The notes beneath the pieces are model-generated. The model was not told where the DNA came from. It ran no database searches and saw only the letters and a list, made by a program, of their open reading frames with translations. Position numbers and translations under genes: made by a program. Below, one piece after another: positions 48,868 to 59,663 of a stretch of DNA of 64,000 nucleotides (position 1 is the stretch's first letter; the number at the start of each line of letters is the position of its first letter). The stretch spans positions 248,001 through 312,000 of the forward strand of contig CP137326.1 in assembly GCA_033182465.1 (NCBI GenBank). Reading direction: 5' to 3'. The stretch is from Sanghuangporus weigelae. Its lineage: Eukaryota; Basidiomycota; Agaricomycetes; Hymenochaetales; Hymenochaetaceae.

Positions 48868-49236
48868 GGTGGCGTGCCGCTCGTGTTACTTACTCGTCGC
48901 CAACTTGCGAATGGACAAATTGGTTGGAATAAATGGTGATGGCTGTAAGCGCTTAAGCTTGAGTTGCGAGCACCTGGGTCGGTCGGGTTCGATTGAAAGA
49001 CTAGACGGCCCACGCGTAGTGAACTTACTTACAAATGCTTACGACGCAGCGCGGGTTACCGCGTTTGGTAACTTTATCGACTCAACACCACACTTCGACT
49101 CCGTAAAACAGTTCCTTTGTGAATATTAATGTTCTGTTCTGCACATAAACAACGGGGAAAAAAATCAAGACAAAGCGAGACAAAGCGAAAAGAAAGTCCC
49201 AAATGCCAGTACTGCGTATCGATTACTACTTTGCCT
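48868..49236. promoter_or_regulatory. Intergenic region, promoter of the syntaxin gene
   Basis: About 370 bp between the syntaxin start and the stop of the next minus-strand gene. No specific element is recognised. Confidence 0.4.
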
Positions 49237-51028
49237 TTATCTACTGCTGCGAGGATCGACCGTAGCGAGAGGTGCTGCAACAAATTGCGTTGGTGCTGGG
49301 ACCGATGCTTCTGCCGTTAATTCAGGGATAGACACTGACACTGATGGTGGAGGTACAATGTCCGGCCCCGCCCGCAGATCGTCAATATTGCGGCCAATAT
49401 CATTCTCGTTGTCGTTGACATTATCATAGACGACAATAGGAGCGTTAAGCGCATCGGCATTCCCAGCCCCCGCAGCAGCTTTCGCAATCGTTGAGTTTGC
49501 GACGGTGATCGAATCGCGAAGGAGCGGGACTTCGTCCGGCGGTGTGATAGGCGCGGGTGGATCTGCCGACGAGTCCGAGAGCTCGTTCTCCCGCGTTTGA
49601 ACGTGCGTATCGGCCAACTGTGTGAATTCCTCGATGGCATCCTCTGATTCTGCCTCGCTCTCGTCTTCGCTGGACGATTCGATGACGATTGTTTCCTTGG
49701 CCTAGAAACAAACCAAAAGCCGGAACGCTCAGAACCTGTATCCAACTCCAAGAAAGAAAGAAAAAGAAAACACCCTACCTGAGCTTGACTCCTCCCCGCC
49801 GGGCCCCCGCCAACAACCAAAGGGGGCTTCCTCCCCTCTCCTCTCCACCAATCCCCCTTCCCATACGCGTCCTCCAAGATCCTCACATACCTCTCCGCAC
49901 GACTCTCGTTCCTCGCCGCGTGCGCGCCTCTTCTCTTAATCACATCCACATACGCACGCGGAGCGGAGTCCTCCCAATGAGAAGGTGGGTCGTACCTCCC
50001 GATACCTAGACGAGCACGTTCTGTGCTGACGAGGAGCGCGCGGCGCAGGATGGAGCGTTCGCGCGAGAGGTAGAGCGGTGAGTTGTGAATTGGTGGTGCT
50101 TGTACGAAGACGTGTTGGACAGGTCCCTTCGCCGCTCCTGAGTCTTCTACCTCTGACTCTGACTCTGACTCTGACTCTGAATCGGGATCAGGATCGGGTT
50201 CGGCGTCGTGCTCTTCGAGCTCGGATTCTCCTTCTCCTTCCGCGTCTGCGTCAGCATCAACATCCGCATCAACACCAATACCAACGGCGAGTTCGTCCTC
50301 CCCCTCTCCGAGCAACAGCTCGTCAGGCGTGCCACTCTTCACTCTCTCATACTCGCTCCGATTCCGGTCCTGGCTTCCATTGACATTACTATCACCATTA
50401 CCACGACGAACGCGACGAGCGGGTCGGACTGCATCCACCTGCTCTAGCGCCGGCACGAGCACATACGGCACCACCTTCCGGCGCTTCTTCTTCGGCTGCA
50501 CGTGAGAAGCAGCACCATCTTCAATAACTCGCGCATCTAGAGCGGTAGAAGAAGCAGAAGCAGAACCGGAAGCAGAAGCAGAAGCAGAAGCAGCGGGCGA
50601 ACGCGCTCTTTTGGACCCAGCTCTAGATCCCCGTGGCGTTGGCGAACTTCGGGAACTTCTAAATATAGAGCATAGATAATAATTGAGATATCAGGTGATA
50701 CAAAAGAAAAATGCAGAAATATATACCTTTTGGAAGGGCTACTAGTGGATGAACTGGCAGTACCTTCTGCAATGATCTCCTTGTTCTTCCCCTTTTCTGA
50801 GCCCTGCTCATGATGAGGCTGAGATAAAGGCAGGTTCTCCTTGCTGCTGCTGACCTTTCCTAGCTGGCTTGGTCTCTGTATTTGCAGAGATAAGGATGAT
50901 GATGATAAGGCCACTTGGCTCTCTAGTTGAGCCTCCTCCTTGACAAGAAGCTCATTCTGGGCCTTTGGAAAGAGCTGTCTTATGCTAGAGCCAACGGAAG
51001 CCACTCTTTGTTGACTCTCAATGGCCAT
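49237..51028 (-). CDS. Acidic nuclear protein of unknown function
   Basis: Three exons (51028-50727, 50658-49779, 49701-49237) join in phase into 548 residues. The first exon is Ser/Gln-rich (MAIESQQRVASVGSS). The second has a Ser-Ala repeat, a strong nuclear localisation signal (QPKKKRRKVV), a long acidic Asp/Glu/Ser tract (PDPDPDSESESESESEVED), and a more ordered block around SPLYLSRERSILRRALLVST, HWEDSAPRAYVDVIKRRG, and ESRAERYVRILEDAYGKGDW. The third starts KETIVIESSSEDESEAE and is acidic, then Pro/Ala-rich. SIM-like (IVIESSSEDE) and acidic tracts suggest a chromatin or SUMO-linked role, but this is inference; no known domain is recognised. Simple repeats encode the Ser-Ala and Ser-Glu runs. 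Confidence 0.7.
50150..50192 (+). repeat. Hexanucleotide simple repeat coding Ser-Glu/Asp
   Basis: Tandem 'tctgac' units lie within exon 2 of the acidic nuclear protein and encode its SESESE run on the minus strand. Such a coding repeat is likely to vary in length between strains. Confidence 0.8.
50546..50593 (+). repeat. Trimer-based simple repeat coding Ser-Ala
   Basis: 'gaagca' units, with small variations, lie within exon 2 of the acidic nuclear protein and encode alternating Ser and Ala on the minus strand. Confidence 0.75.
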
Positions 51029-51666
51029 CCCTAAGAGAACAGGTTGGCCAAAAGAACTAGAAGATGATCAAGTGGCACCAACTTAGCAACTTAATAAAGA
51101 AAACAATTTGCACTTACTCACAAATAAAGAACCCAGTGAGACTAAAAACAGGTCAGGACAGGAGATAAAGATAGCCCAGCCTCAAAAAAGATAGAGATAG
51201 ACCACAGAAAGAGTGAGTGTGATGGCTGTGAAGGATAAAGAAAGGGGCTAGCAAATCTACAGCCTGGAGATTCAATCTCCGACGAAATTAATTGTAAGCC
51301 ACAACAAGGTCACGTGCTATTTTACAATTTTATTAATGTCATTTATGGGAGGTGGTTATGGATGCTGAGTCTTGTACTAAATCGTGCTGTTTTTGCTGAA
51401 ATGATGAAAGCATAAAAGGTGCTTGTTGTTCGTGTTTGTTAATTCACTTCCCATCCTCCTTTATGTTCGTCTTTCTCTTTTTGAAATCTTGTATTGATTG
51501 CGCTGTATATTGAGTATGATTGACGTGGATTATATAGCTACAGCCTGCGAACATGAGCGTGAAAGCGGGGAAGAGTAAGCTCGTGTCGACACACGAAGCA
51601 GTACAGATGAGATATTGCTGTGATTAAGAAATACATCGCGACATGTGATTTGCTTTGTTTTACGAA
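51029..51666. other. Intergenic region
   Basis: About 640 bp hold the promoter of the acidic nuclear protein gene and the 3' flank of the Nas2 gene. It is AT-richer than the neighbouring genes. No coding frame is supported. Confidence 0.4.
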
Positions 51667-52543
51667 TTACGGAGGTGCGGTGTATGGGACGATATGACAT
51701 CTGACAAGAAGAAAATGTTAGTTTCCGAGTCTGGAAGTACGGAAACTATCAAAGCGTACCCGATGAGTCCTCGTCCGCCCCATTTGCGAGGAATGAGAGT
51801 TAAGTTGAGTAGCTCCGAGGCGCGGAGGATTCTCAGTTGCAGAGGCCGCTGTGATTACGCGGTCCGGGTTCAGCTATGATAATCGACTGAAGAGATAACG
51901 TACGTCTTCATGTGATGATGCGAGTGTTGCAAGGGGAGCGAGTCGGGATGGTGCTGTAGACGGGACGCTAGTAGATAGACCAGAGAGTGTGAGCGATCCG
52001 AATGCAAGGATGAGGTCTTCGCGTTGTAGACCCTGTCAGCAGGAAAAGTCAGTCTGAGTATATGCGCATATACGTCACAGAAGTACGTACGGCAGTGGCT
52101 GCTGGACTTCCAGGCGCAACGCCATCGACACGAGCGAACGGGGCGAGCAGCTCCTCAGGCTCATCCTGATCCATAGCATCATTTGCATCCTCTTCCCGTG
52201 TCCTCGCAGCCTCAGCTGCATTCGCCTCATGCACTCTCTCCAGCGCGACTTTGACTTGTTCCAAAATGGCATTCAAGTCGTTCCTCAGCTCAAGTATGCG
52301 CACACGCGCAGTGCGGACGGCGACGATGTCCATATCCGCGCGAGGGAAACCCGCACGGTCGACGAGCGGGGTGCTCATGTCGGCGTTATGAGATTGGAGG
52401 ATGGCGAGTTGATCGGAGAGGGCAGACTCGATAGCGGACTTTTGAGCGATGAGAGATTGAGCTGAGCTGATTGCATCTTGGGACGAAGAAGACGCGAATG
52501 CATTGGACGACGGGCCTGAAGGCGGCGGGAGAGTGTAGCCCAT
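51667..52543 (-). CDS. NAS2: 26S proteasome assembly chaperone (PSMD9/Nas2)
   Basis: Chaperone that binds the Rpt5 ATPase during assembly of the proteasome base. Four exons (52543-52091, 52032-51904, 51848-51760, 51700-51667) give 234 residues. The N-terminal half is a coiled coil (SAQSLIAQKSAIESALSDQL, VRILELRNDLNAILEQVKVA). The typical LVDRAGFPRADMDI motif joins this to a PDZ domain (APFARVDGVAPGSPAATAGL, then REDLILAFGSL). The end, LTLIPRKWGGRGLIGCHIVP, matches the family end closely. The last exon is only 34 nt and restores the conserved Cys-His-Ile-Val-Pro. An open frame continues upstream to 52723, but MGYTLPPPSG matches the usual length. It is divergent from the septin-fusion gene. Confidence 0.95.
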
Positions 52544-52799
52544 GGCTGGCGGAGGAGAGAGACGGGCCGAGTGTGACCGAAATAGGAGTGATCGGGGTGA
52601 GATAATCCGGGGATGCGGAAGAAGATGGCAACGCCGAGAACGCCTTAACGGCGGGGATATTATGTAATCTGATACCGCGTTGGTCGGATCTCGGGATCGG
52701 AGACTCGACTCGACGCTTCTCAACGCACCCGCACGCTATCCCCGCATGTCCTCAGCTGCAACCGTCGTCGGGCATCTCTTTCATCTCCTTCCATCATCA
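52544..52799. promoter_or_regulatory. Shared divergent promoter of NAS2 and the septin-fusion gene
   Basis: About 256 bp separate the two chosen start codons. Frames of both genes stay open into each other here, so the true 5' ends could overlap. No defined element is recognised. Confidence 0.45.
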
Positions 52800-55700
52800 A
52801 TGTCTGCCCCTCCACCAGCTCATCCCGCCGGCCCTGGCGCTGCTGCAGCCCTCCCCCATGCATCCCCAGCTCCAGTGCCCCGCGCCTACTCGATCATGGC
52901 CGCGGGTGCTGCAAAGGGCAAAACGGCCCTCCTTCGTCTCTTTCTCGACACTGCTGAGCTACCTCCGAAATCATCAGCAGCTTCCTCCTCTAATGTCTTT
53001 TCACGTCCCTCTGGAGCCTCCGCCACTGCTTCCGTCCCCTCGGCGGCATGGGCCTCGGGCACAAGCACAGGCACAGGTCCGCCTTATCCCGCCCCTACCC
53101 CGGAGAACATCGCTCGCTTCGTACACGGTGCGTCGTCTCGTACGACCCATGTACGGACGTGCTCCGTCGAGGTCCTGCCACCCACTGAGAGCGAGAGAGC
53201 CACCACCGGCTCTACTACTGCGGGACATGCCCGCCGACTCGGACACGTGCAACCGACGGACCAGCATCACAATCAGGAGCCCCAGACGGTCTTGCTCAAT
53301 CTAGTTGATACCCCGAGTCTGGACACACGAGATCCTCCTGCCTTTGAGCGCTCTCTCGCGGAGGTTCTTGCGTTCATTGAAGCGCGATTCGCGGAGAGTA
53401 TTGATGATGTGTGTTTTTCCATCCCTTTTTTGCTTTTTTTTTCGCTTTCCGCGCTCTATGGCTGACTGACAAGATCATTATGTACAGGAGCAAAAGGCTC
53501 GGACTGGGGACCACCATGTTCATCTGTATGTCCGCTTCCCCCTCACTAGTCTCGGTCCGATTCTATTCTGTTTTCTGACCGACTAAAACACGTTTTTATC
53601 AAATAATACAGATGTCTTTACCTCCTGGATCCAGATACGATCGTTCCCCTTCCTGTATCGCCCCCTCCGTCGCCCCTCCTCGTTCCCACTGTCTCACCTC
53701 CGCCTCTTTCTCTTTCTTCCTCGGATTCGGCTCTTCCGCCGGCAGCCCAGACCCAGCTCCAATCGCAACCGCACCCGTCTTCCTCCTCTCATGCACAGCT
53801 TTCCCACCTGACTCTTCCCCCGCCGCCTTCAGCCGCGCTTTCACATCCTCATTCGTTTTCGGCATCTTTAACGGCGACTACAGCAACTCTTGTTGTTGCT
53901 GCAAAAGATGGCTCTTCTCATTCGACGCCAGGTTCTGGATCAAGAACTCAAACACGCGGAGGAGCGGAGGCGAACAGTAGTCATAGTACTAGTGACGCCC
54001 CTGGTGCTAATACTTCTACCAGCACGTCTCCGGCTCATTCAGCGACTGCCGGTTCCCACATGCGTCCAGAGCTATCGGAAGGTGGATCCGCGTCCGTATC
54101 TTTAGGACCCTCATTGGGCACTGGGACGAGCACCCATCCGTCCGAAGGCACGCTTTCTCCGCCCAACCACCGCCCAGATGCGCATCCAGAGGCCCAGAGG
54201 GAAGGGAAGGCGTCAACCTCGTCTCCATCCGCGGCGTTGCCGTCGGTCTCGGTTACCAAGGCTGAATCGGACTCGGACGCGGATGTGCATCCGACTCCGA
54301 ATCTGAATCTTAATTTCAATCAAGTGGCGAGCGCTCATTCGCCGCCGTTGCCGTCGCCGGTGAGTCCAAATGGAACTAATGGGAATGGGAACGGAAGCGA
54401 TCAAGCTGAGACTCCTAATGCTAATTTGGGAACGGAAGACGGAGGGAGTGGTGGTAACAATGCGGCTGGCGCTTGTAGCACTACTACTAGCACCACTAGC
54501 GGTAGTCGAGCGCCGGAATCTGAACTCGCCGCCGGGGGCACTTCTGCACCGGTGCCCCCGCCCTCCAATCAGCGACGTCCCCAGCTTCTCCAATCCCGAC
54601 CACGCCCTCCAGCGAATCCTCCGCACCTTCCCCCTCTTGAGGTAGCTGCAATTAAAGCGCTCTCGGCGCGTACGAATGTCCTCCCCGTGCTTGCGCGCGC
54701 TGATACGATCGGTGCTGCGCGCCTTGCGGCTGTTAAGAGAGCTGTGAGAGCGGACTTGGCTGCTGCGGGCATTGGGTTCGGGATTTTTGATGCCGGACCC
54801 GGTGTTGGCGAGGACTTGTGTTGCGTTGGGTGCGATGAAGAGGAAATGGACGTCGTGCAAGTGGAGAATGGGGAGGGGGTAGTGAAGATGGAAGTCGACA
54901 CTCCCCTCTCCGTAAACGACGTTCAGCCTCGGACGAAGAGGACGAGAAAACTCCCTGCGATTCGTATTCCCCGCCTTCCCCACGCGATCCTCACGCCAGA
55001 TATTTATACCCATAGCGAGGGCGTTGAGATTGATGTTTTTGACCTTCCTGCTGGGTCGGAAGATAATATAGAGGCAGTATTGGGACCTGAGAGCTTCGAA
55101 GAACTCGTCAAACGATATACCCCTCCTTCAATCTCTCCGCTTCCCGCTGAACAAGCGTCTGGAGAGAGGAAGTCGAAGAGTCCTTCGCCTGACCCTACAC
55201 GTGCAGAGTCGAGACCTCCTTCTGCACCTGTGGATATGGAGGTGGAACCTGCTTCAGAGGGACAAGTTTCCCAACAAAATGCAGACGCAGAAGTTATGGA
55301 AAGTGACGATGCTCCTCAGTCTCAAGCAAAAGACGGCGAGGCTACTGAGAAACCCAAAGAGACCTCTCGTTCCCCCACCCCTAAGATTTCAAAGTCGAAT
55401 AACAACGGTCTCTCAGTCCCAGACAAAGAAAAGTCTGAGCTGTCAGCTATCTTCTCCACAAGGTCTGGCGTCAAAAAGCTCGGACTTGTAAGGGGGAAAT
55501 TCGTGAGGCGGTATAGATGGGGTGTTGTCGACGCGCTTGATCCGGCGCATTGCGATTTCGTTGCGCTGAGGCAGGCGGTTTTTCATCATATGCAGGTGGG
55601 TGGCTTTCCGCATTTGCGACTTTCTTTCCTTTTCTCCTTTTTCTCCTTTTTCTCCTTTTTATTTTTTATTTCCTCGGCGAAGATCATTTCATTCCATTTT

Positions 55701-58700
55701 TTTAATATATTCGTTCATAAATTTATTTTGATTATTTAATTCTCAATATATGCGCGTCTTTTTGTGTTCTTTTATTGACGCGATTGCGATTCGCTTTACT
55801 AACTTCTACTTCTCTTCCAGCCGTTGCGTACATACACACGCGAATACCTCTTTGAAAAGTTCCGGGTCGAGGTGCATCACCAGCGCCAACACCTCGCAGC
55901 AGCCTCGTCCTCGCTCCGTCCATCGTCTTCATACGCCCATGGTCTCGCCACCTCGACTTCTGCTTACTCTCCTGCGTCTACTACGGCGTACAATGCCTCG
56001 GCGGGCTCGCCGGCGGGGAGGACGCGATCTCCGGCGTTCCCGTTCCCTTCTGCTGTGAATGCGTACAATGGGAATGGGAATGCTGTCGTCCCGCCGCATG
56101 CGCATACGCATGGGTACGTGTCGGTTGTGTCCCCGCCTGCGCCTGCGTCGACTGCGTCGGGCACGGTCGTGTCGCCGCGTTCGGCGACGTTGCTCTCTCC
56201 TGGTGTTGTGGACCCCATGAAGGAACGTGAGCGGTCGCGCTCTGGAGAACGGGAGAGGGATGTTCTGTGGGAGAGGGAGAAAGAGCGCGGACGGGAACGA
56301 GAGCGAGAACGAGAACGCGAGCGTGATCGTGATCGTGAGCGGCAAAGGGAGAGAGAAACAGAAAGAGAACGGGAGAGGGCGAGGGAGAGAGATAGGAGGC
56401 TTGGGTTGTTCACTGCTCCGCCTCCGCTTGGAGAAAATCAGCGCCACCCTTCGGGCTCTGTCTCGATGTCGGCAGGCGCACCAGTTGTTACTTCGCCTGG
56501 TCTTGCTGCCGTCCCACCTCCACTTGGTGTGCCTGCGGGCACGGGAAGACTTCCACCTTCGAGGGAAAGGGAAAGGGAGAGAGAACGCGAGAGGGAGCTT
56601 GCGAGTAGGGAACGAGATATGGCGCTCGGAAGGGAGAGGGAGAGAGAAAGGCGCGCGGCGCTCCCGCCGCTTGCGCACGTCACTGCTTCTCAGCAACAGC
56701 CTATCACGCCTCTTCCTCCGCTGTCAGCTGTGTCCACGGGTGCGCCGATTCCGCTTCCTTCCCCCACGGCGGCGACGAACGGGAGAGAGAGGGAGTACGC
56801 TCTTCGGGAAAGGGAGCGCGAGCGCGAGTATTATGCGCGTAGCGAGAGGGCTGTTTATGAGCGTGATCGTGAGCGAGAGCGCGAGAGGGAGAGAGAACGT
56901 GAGAGACAGAGAGAGATGCAGCTGGAGAGGGAGTATCGAGCGAGGCGGGCTGCGGAGTATGAGCTTGAGCGCGGATATGAGTATACGGGGTACGAGAGGG
57001 CTTCGGCGCTTCCACAGGCTCCTCAACATGTGTTGCCTACATCCCGGTCGTACAGAGATCGCGAGTACCCCGACGCGTATCTGAGCGAGGAAGAACGCGA
57101 GAGAGAGGAGATGGAGAAGTATAGACGTGAGCGTGACAGGTATGACGCTCTCCCTCCACCCGCGGCCCGTGAGAGAGAGATGGTGGAGAGGGGACGCGAG
57201 AGGATGAGTAGTTCGCGAAGGTCTGTTACGGCTCGCGAGCGCGATTACGAGCGCGAGAGGGAGAGGGAATTGCTCGTTCCCCGACCTGTTAGCTCTGGCT
57301 CTACAGCTCTTACTTTGGGTATGGTGCAGAGGGAGGTGTTGCCGGTGGGCCACCCACAACAGCAGCTCGCGAGTGCTAGTACGAGTGCAAGTGCCAGCGC
57401 GAGCACGAGCGGCCCGCCCTCTGCGGCGCTCTCGGTTCCGGTCCCGTTGTCTGCGCACCCGAGTACGCAGCTCTCGCCATCTTCGGCGTACTCGCAGACA
57501 CCTTCATCTGCATATCCTGGACATTCGCATCCACAAGCGCACGGACATCCCCTCGCTGGTGGGTATGAGAAACCCGGGCATGGGACTGGTTCGGGCTCGA
57601 CGTCTGGTTCGAGCTCTGTAGCGGGTGGTAGGAACATGCATCATATGCAGCATAGACATCATGGAGGTGGACATGTCTTGGGTCCTGTCAGCCCCGACCA
57701 CGAATTCGATCGCGAGATGTTGAGGGAGAGGGAGCGCGAACGTGAGCTGGAGAGGAGGGAACAGGAGAGGGTCGCCGCTCAGAGAGAGCGTGAGCGTGAA
57801 CGCGAGCGCGAACGAGAACGGGAAAGGGAGAGGGAGAGAGAGAGGGCTTTGGAAAGAGAGAGAGTGACGGGATATGGATTGCGGAGTAGCGTGAGCGCTG
57901 CAAACGCAGGTGCGAGTGGTGCTGCTGGTACTGGGGCTGCGAGTGAGACGAGAGCGATGGGTGTCGATTATGCTGGTCGGCCTGTGGTGATCGAGGACGG
58001 TAAGTTTGACCTGGTCTCTGCTCTGGAATGTCAGTAGAGAGACGTTGTCTGTGATTCGTGTGCTGACTTTTCGCTTTTTTTCCCCTCTCTGTCGCCTCTC
58101 TTGCTTATTGGGATGATTACTTCGGTGATACAGATGTGCATGCGCGTTTGAGGCAGAAGAAGATTACTGTTGCGTGCAATTTCTGCCGCTGTGGGTATTT
58201 TTCTTTCTATTCATTTATTCATTGGTTGATCTAACTGACTGGTTTTTGTTTTTTTTTTAGCCCGGAAACTCAAGTGCGATGGCGGTCGTCCTTCGTGCAG
58301 CCAATGCATCAAACGTTCGCATTCATGCGACTACAAGGCACACGCCCGGCGACGTGGTGCTGCAGTGTCAGCCCGGACGTCTCAGTCACAGGGACAAGCG
58401 CACGAAGGCGGCACTCACAGCGAAGGCGACGAGGATGCCGCCGGTGAGCTGGATGCAGATTTTGATCAGGTCTCTGGAGCGGAGGACGGCAATGCGGTGG
58501 TGCACGGTGCGAATGGCTCGAGTGCAAGACATCATCCGGCTGCGGTGGACCGTAGACCTGGAAGTGGTAGCTCCGGTGAACCTGTCACGTCGCGCAGGAG
58601 TTCGAATGTGGACCTGATGATTGAGGAAACTTTGCAGTCTCCGAGGAGTGTTGCTCGTGAGCGCGAACGCGAAAGGGAGAGGGAACTTGAGAGGGACTAC

Positions 58701-59218
58701 GCGTATGCCTCGGGTCGGTCTCTCCATCCCCAGCACCATCATCCGCACGCACATCCGAACGGGAGTGCGTATGCAGGTCAGCTTGCGCCGTTACCATTCT
58801 CGGGTGTTATCACCTCTCCGGTGTCTGCAACTGCTCCTATGACAAGCCCAGGCGGACAGCGTCCGTTGACGACGAATATGCAGTTACTCGCCGCGTCCGC
58901 ATCCGTGAATACTTCTGCTTCCACAGGAAGCGCCAACCCGACTGGTGTGATCGCGTTGGGTGGTATGACGCCCGCCGAGCAGGCGGTCGCAGCGTCCGCG
59001 ACAGGCCGCAAACGCGGTGGACCCAAGCTCTCGCGCATCGCGTCTAACTACGGGCCCAAGGTCGTCGCGTGCAACTTCTGCCGCGCGCGCAAGACGAAAT
59101 GCGATGGTCAGCATCCGACGTGCCAGAGTTGCGCGAGGAGGTCGTTGCCGTGTAGTTATGTGAACGAGGGTGCGCCCGGACGGGGGAGGAAGCCTGGGCA
59201 GACTTGGAAGAACCAACA

Positions 59219-59249
<31 letters not shown>

Positions 59250-59663
59250 CAACAACAACAGAATAATGGGACTACTAGTAAGCAGGAGCAGAAGGAGCAG
59301 AAGGCGAAAGAGGCGGCGGCGAAGAAGGAGGAGCTCGTGAAGATGGTTAAGGAGCAGCTGAAGTACTCTCCTCCTCGTCAGCAGTCGTCCCTGGCTGCTC
59401 CGAGTTCAGGAGCGGCAGACAGAGATCGAGACGATGAGGGTGAAGGAGATGGTGACGACGAAGAGCGCGACGAACTTGAAGACGATGTGGAAGGCGAGAG
59501 AGAGGCAGCCCCGTCGTATTCTACTCGCAATGCGTCAATTGTGAAGCGCGGGTACGTTGATGACGAGGATAGCGAGGATGATGTGAGTGGGAATGGGAAG
59601 AAGCGTCTGCGGATAGAGATGGATGAGGAGTCGAGGAGAGTCGATATCCCTGCGAGCGCCTAA
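52800..59663 (+). CDS. Septin-like GTPase fused to an Arg/Glu-repeat region and two Zn2Cys6 clusters
   Basis: Six exons (52800-53408, 53488-53525, 53612-55595, 55821-57999, 58134-58190, 58261-59663) keep frame and give 2,089 residues. Septin-like parts: P-loop region AYSIMAAGAAKGKTALLRLF (30-49), G3 region LLNLVDTPSLDTRDPPAFER, LCLYLLDPDTIVPLP, then a roughly 320-residue Ser/Pro-rich insert, G4 region RTNVLPVLARADTIG (ARAD 577-580), and the septin end RRYRWGVVDALDPAHCDFVA spliced to PLRTYTREYLFEKFRVE. From about 1010 to 1545 lie dense Arg-Glu repeats. Zn2Cys6 cluster one spans 1618-1645 (CNFCRSRKLKC...), cluster two 1893-1920 (CNFCRARKTKC...); each has six Cys with family spacing. A polyGln tract follows near 1941. 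GTP binding is doubtful, since the P-loop is altered; DNA binding is likely. The start MSAPPPAHPA is one of three in-frame ATGs. A shorter transcript with only the zinc part could start at 56217. Confidence 0.8.
56217..57870 (+). repeat. Coding Arg-Glu repeat region
   Basis: Blocks of 'cgagag/cgcgag/cgtgag' codons encode alternating Arg and Glu over several hundred residues of the septin-fusion protein, broken by Pro/Ser/Ala-rich spacers. The reverse strand shows false Ser-Arg/Leu-rich frames across the same DNA. The codons vary (AGA, AGG, CGT, CGC, CGA), so protein-level selection rather than simple slippage probably keeps the repeat. Confidence 0.8.
59213..59261 (+). repeat. CAG/CAA repeat coding polyglutamine
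   Basis: A run of about 17 Gln codons (first CAG, then CAA) lies in the last exon of the septin-fusion gene, shortly after the second Zn2Cys6 cluster. The mixture of CAG and CAA would lower slippage. Confidence 0.9.

Noticed and set aside
52680-53465. Start of the septin-fusion gene at the earliest ATG (52680) and reading into intron 1
   Set aside because: The first 40 residues are not septin-like and overlap the NAS2 promoter; MSAPPPAHPA at 52800 is a better start, and the tail after 53408 is an intron.
55929-57458. Long minus-strand frames rich in Ser, Arg and Leu opposite the fusion gene
   Set aside because: They mirror the Arg-Glu codon repeat on the plus strand; they have no splice-consistent extensions and no family motif.
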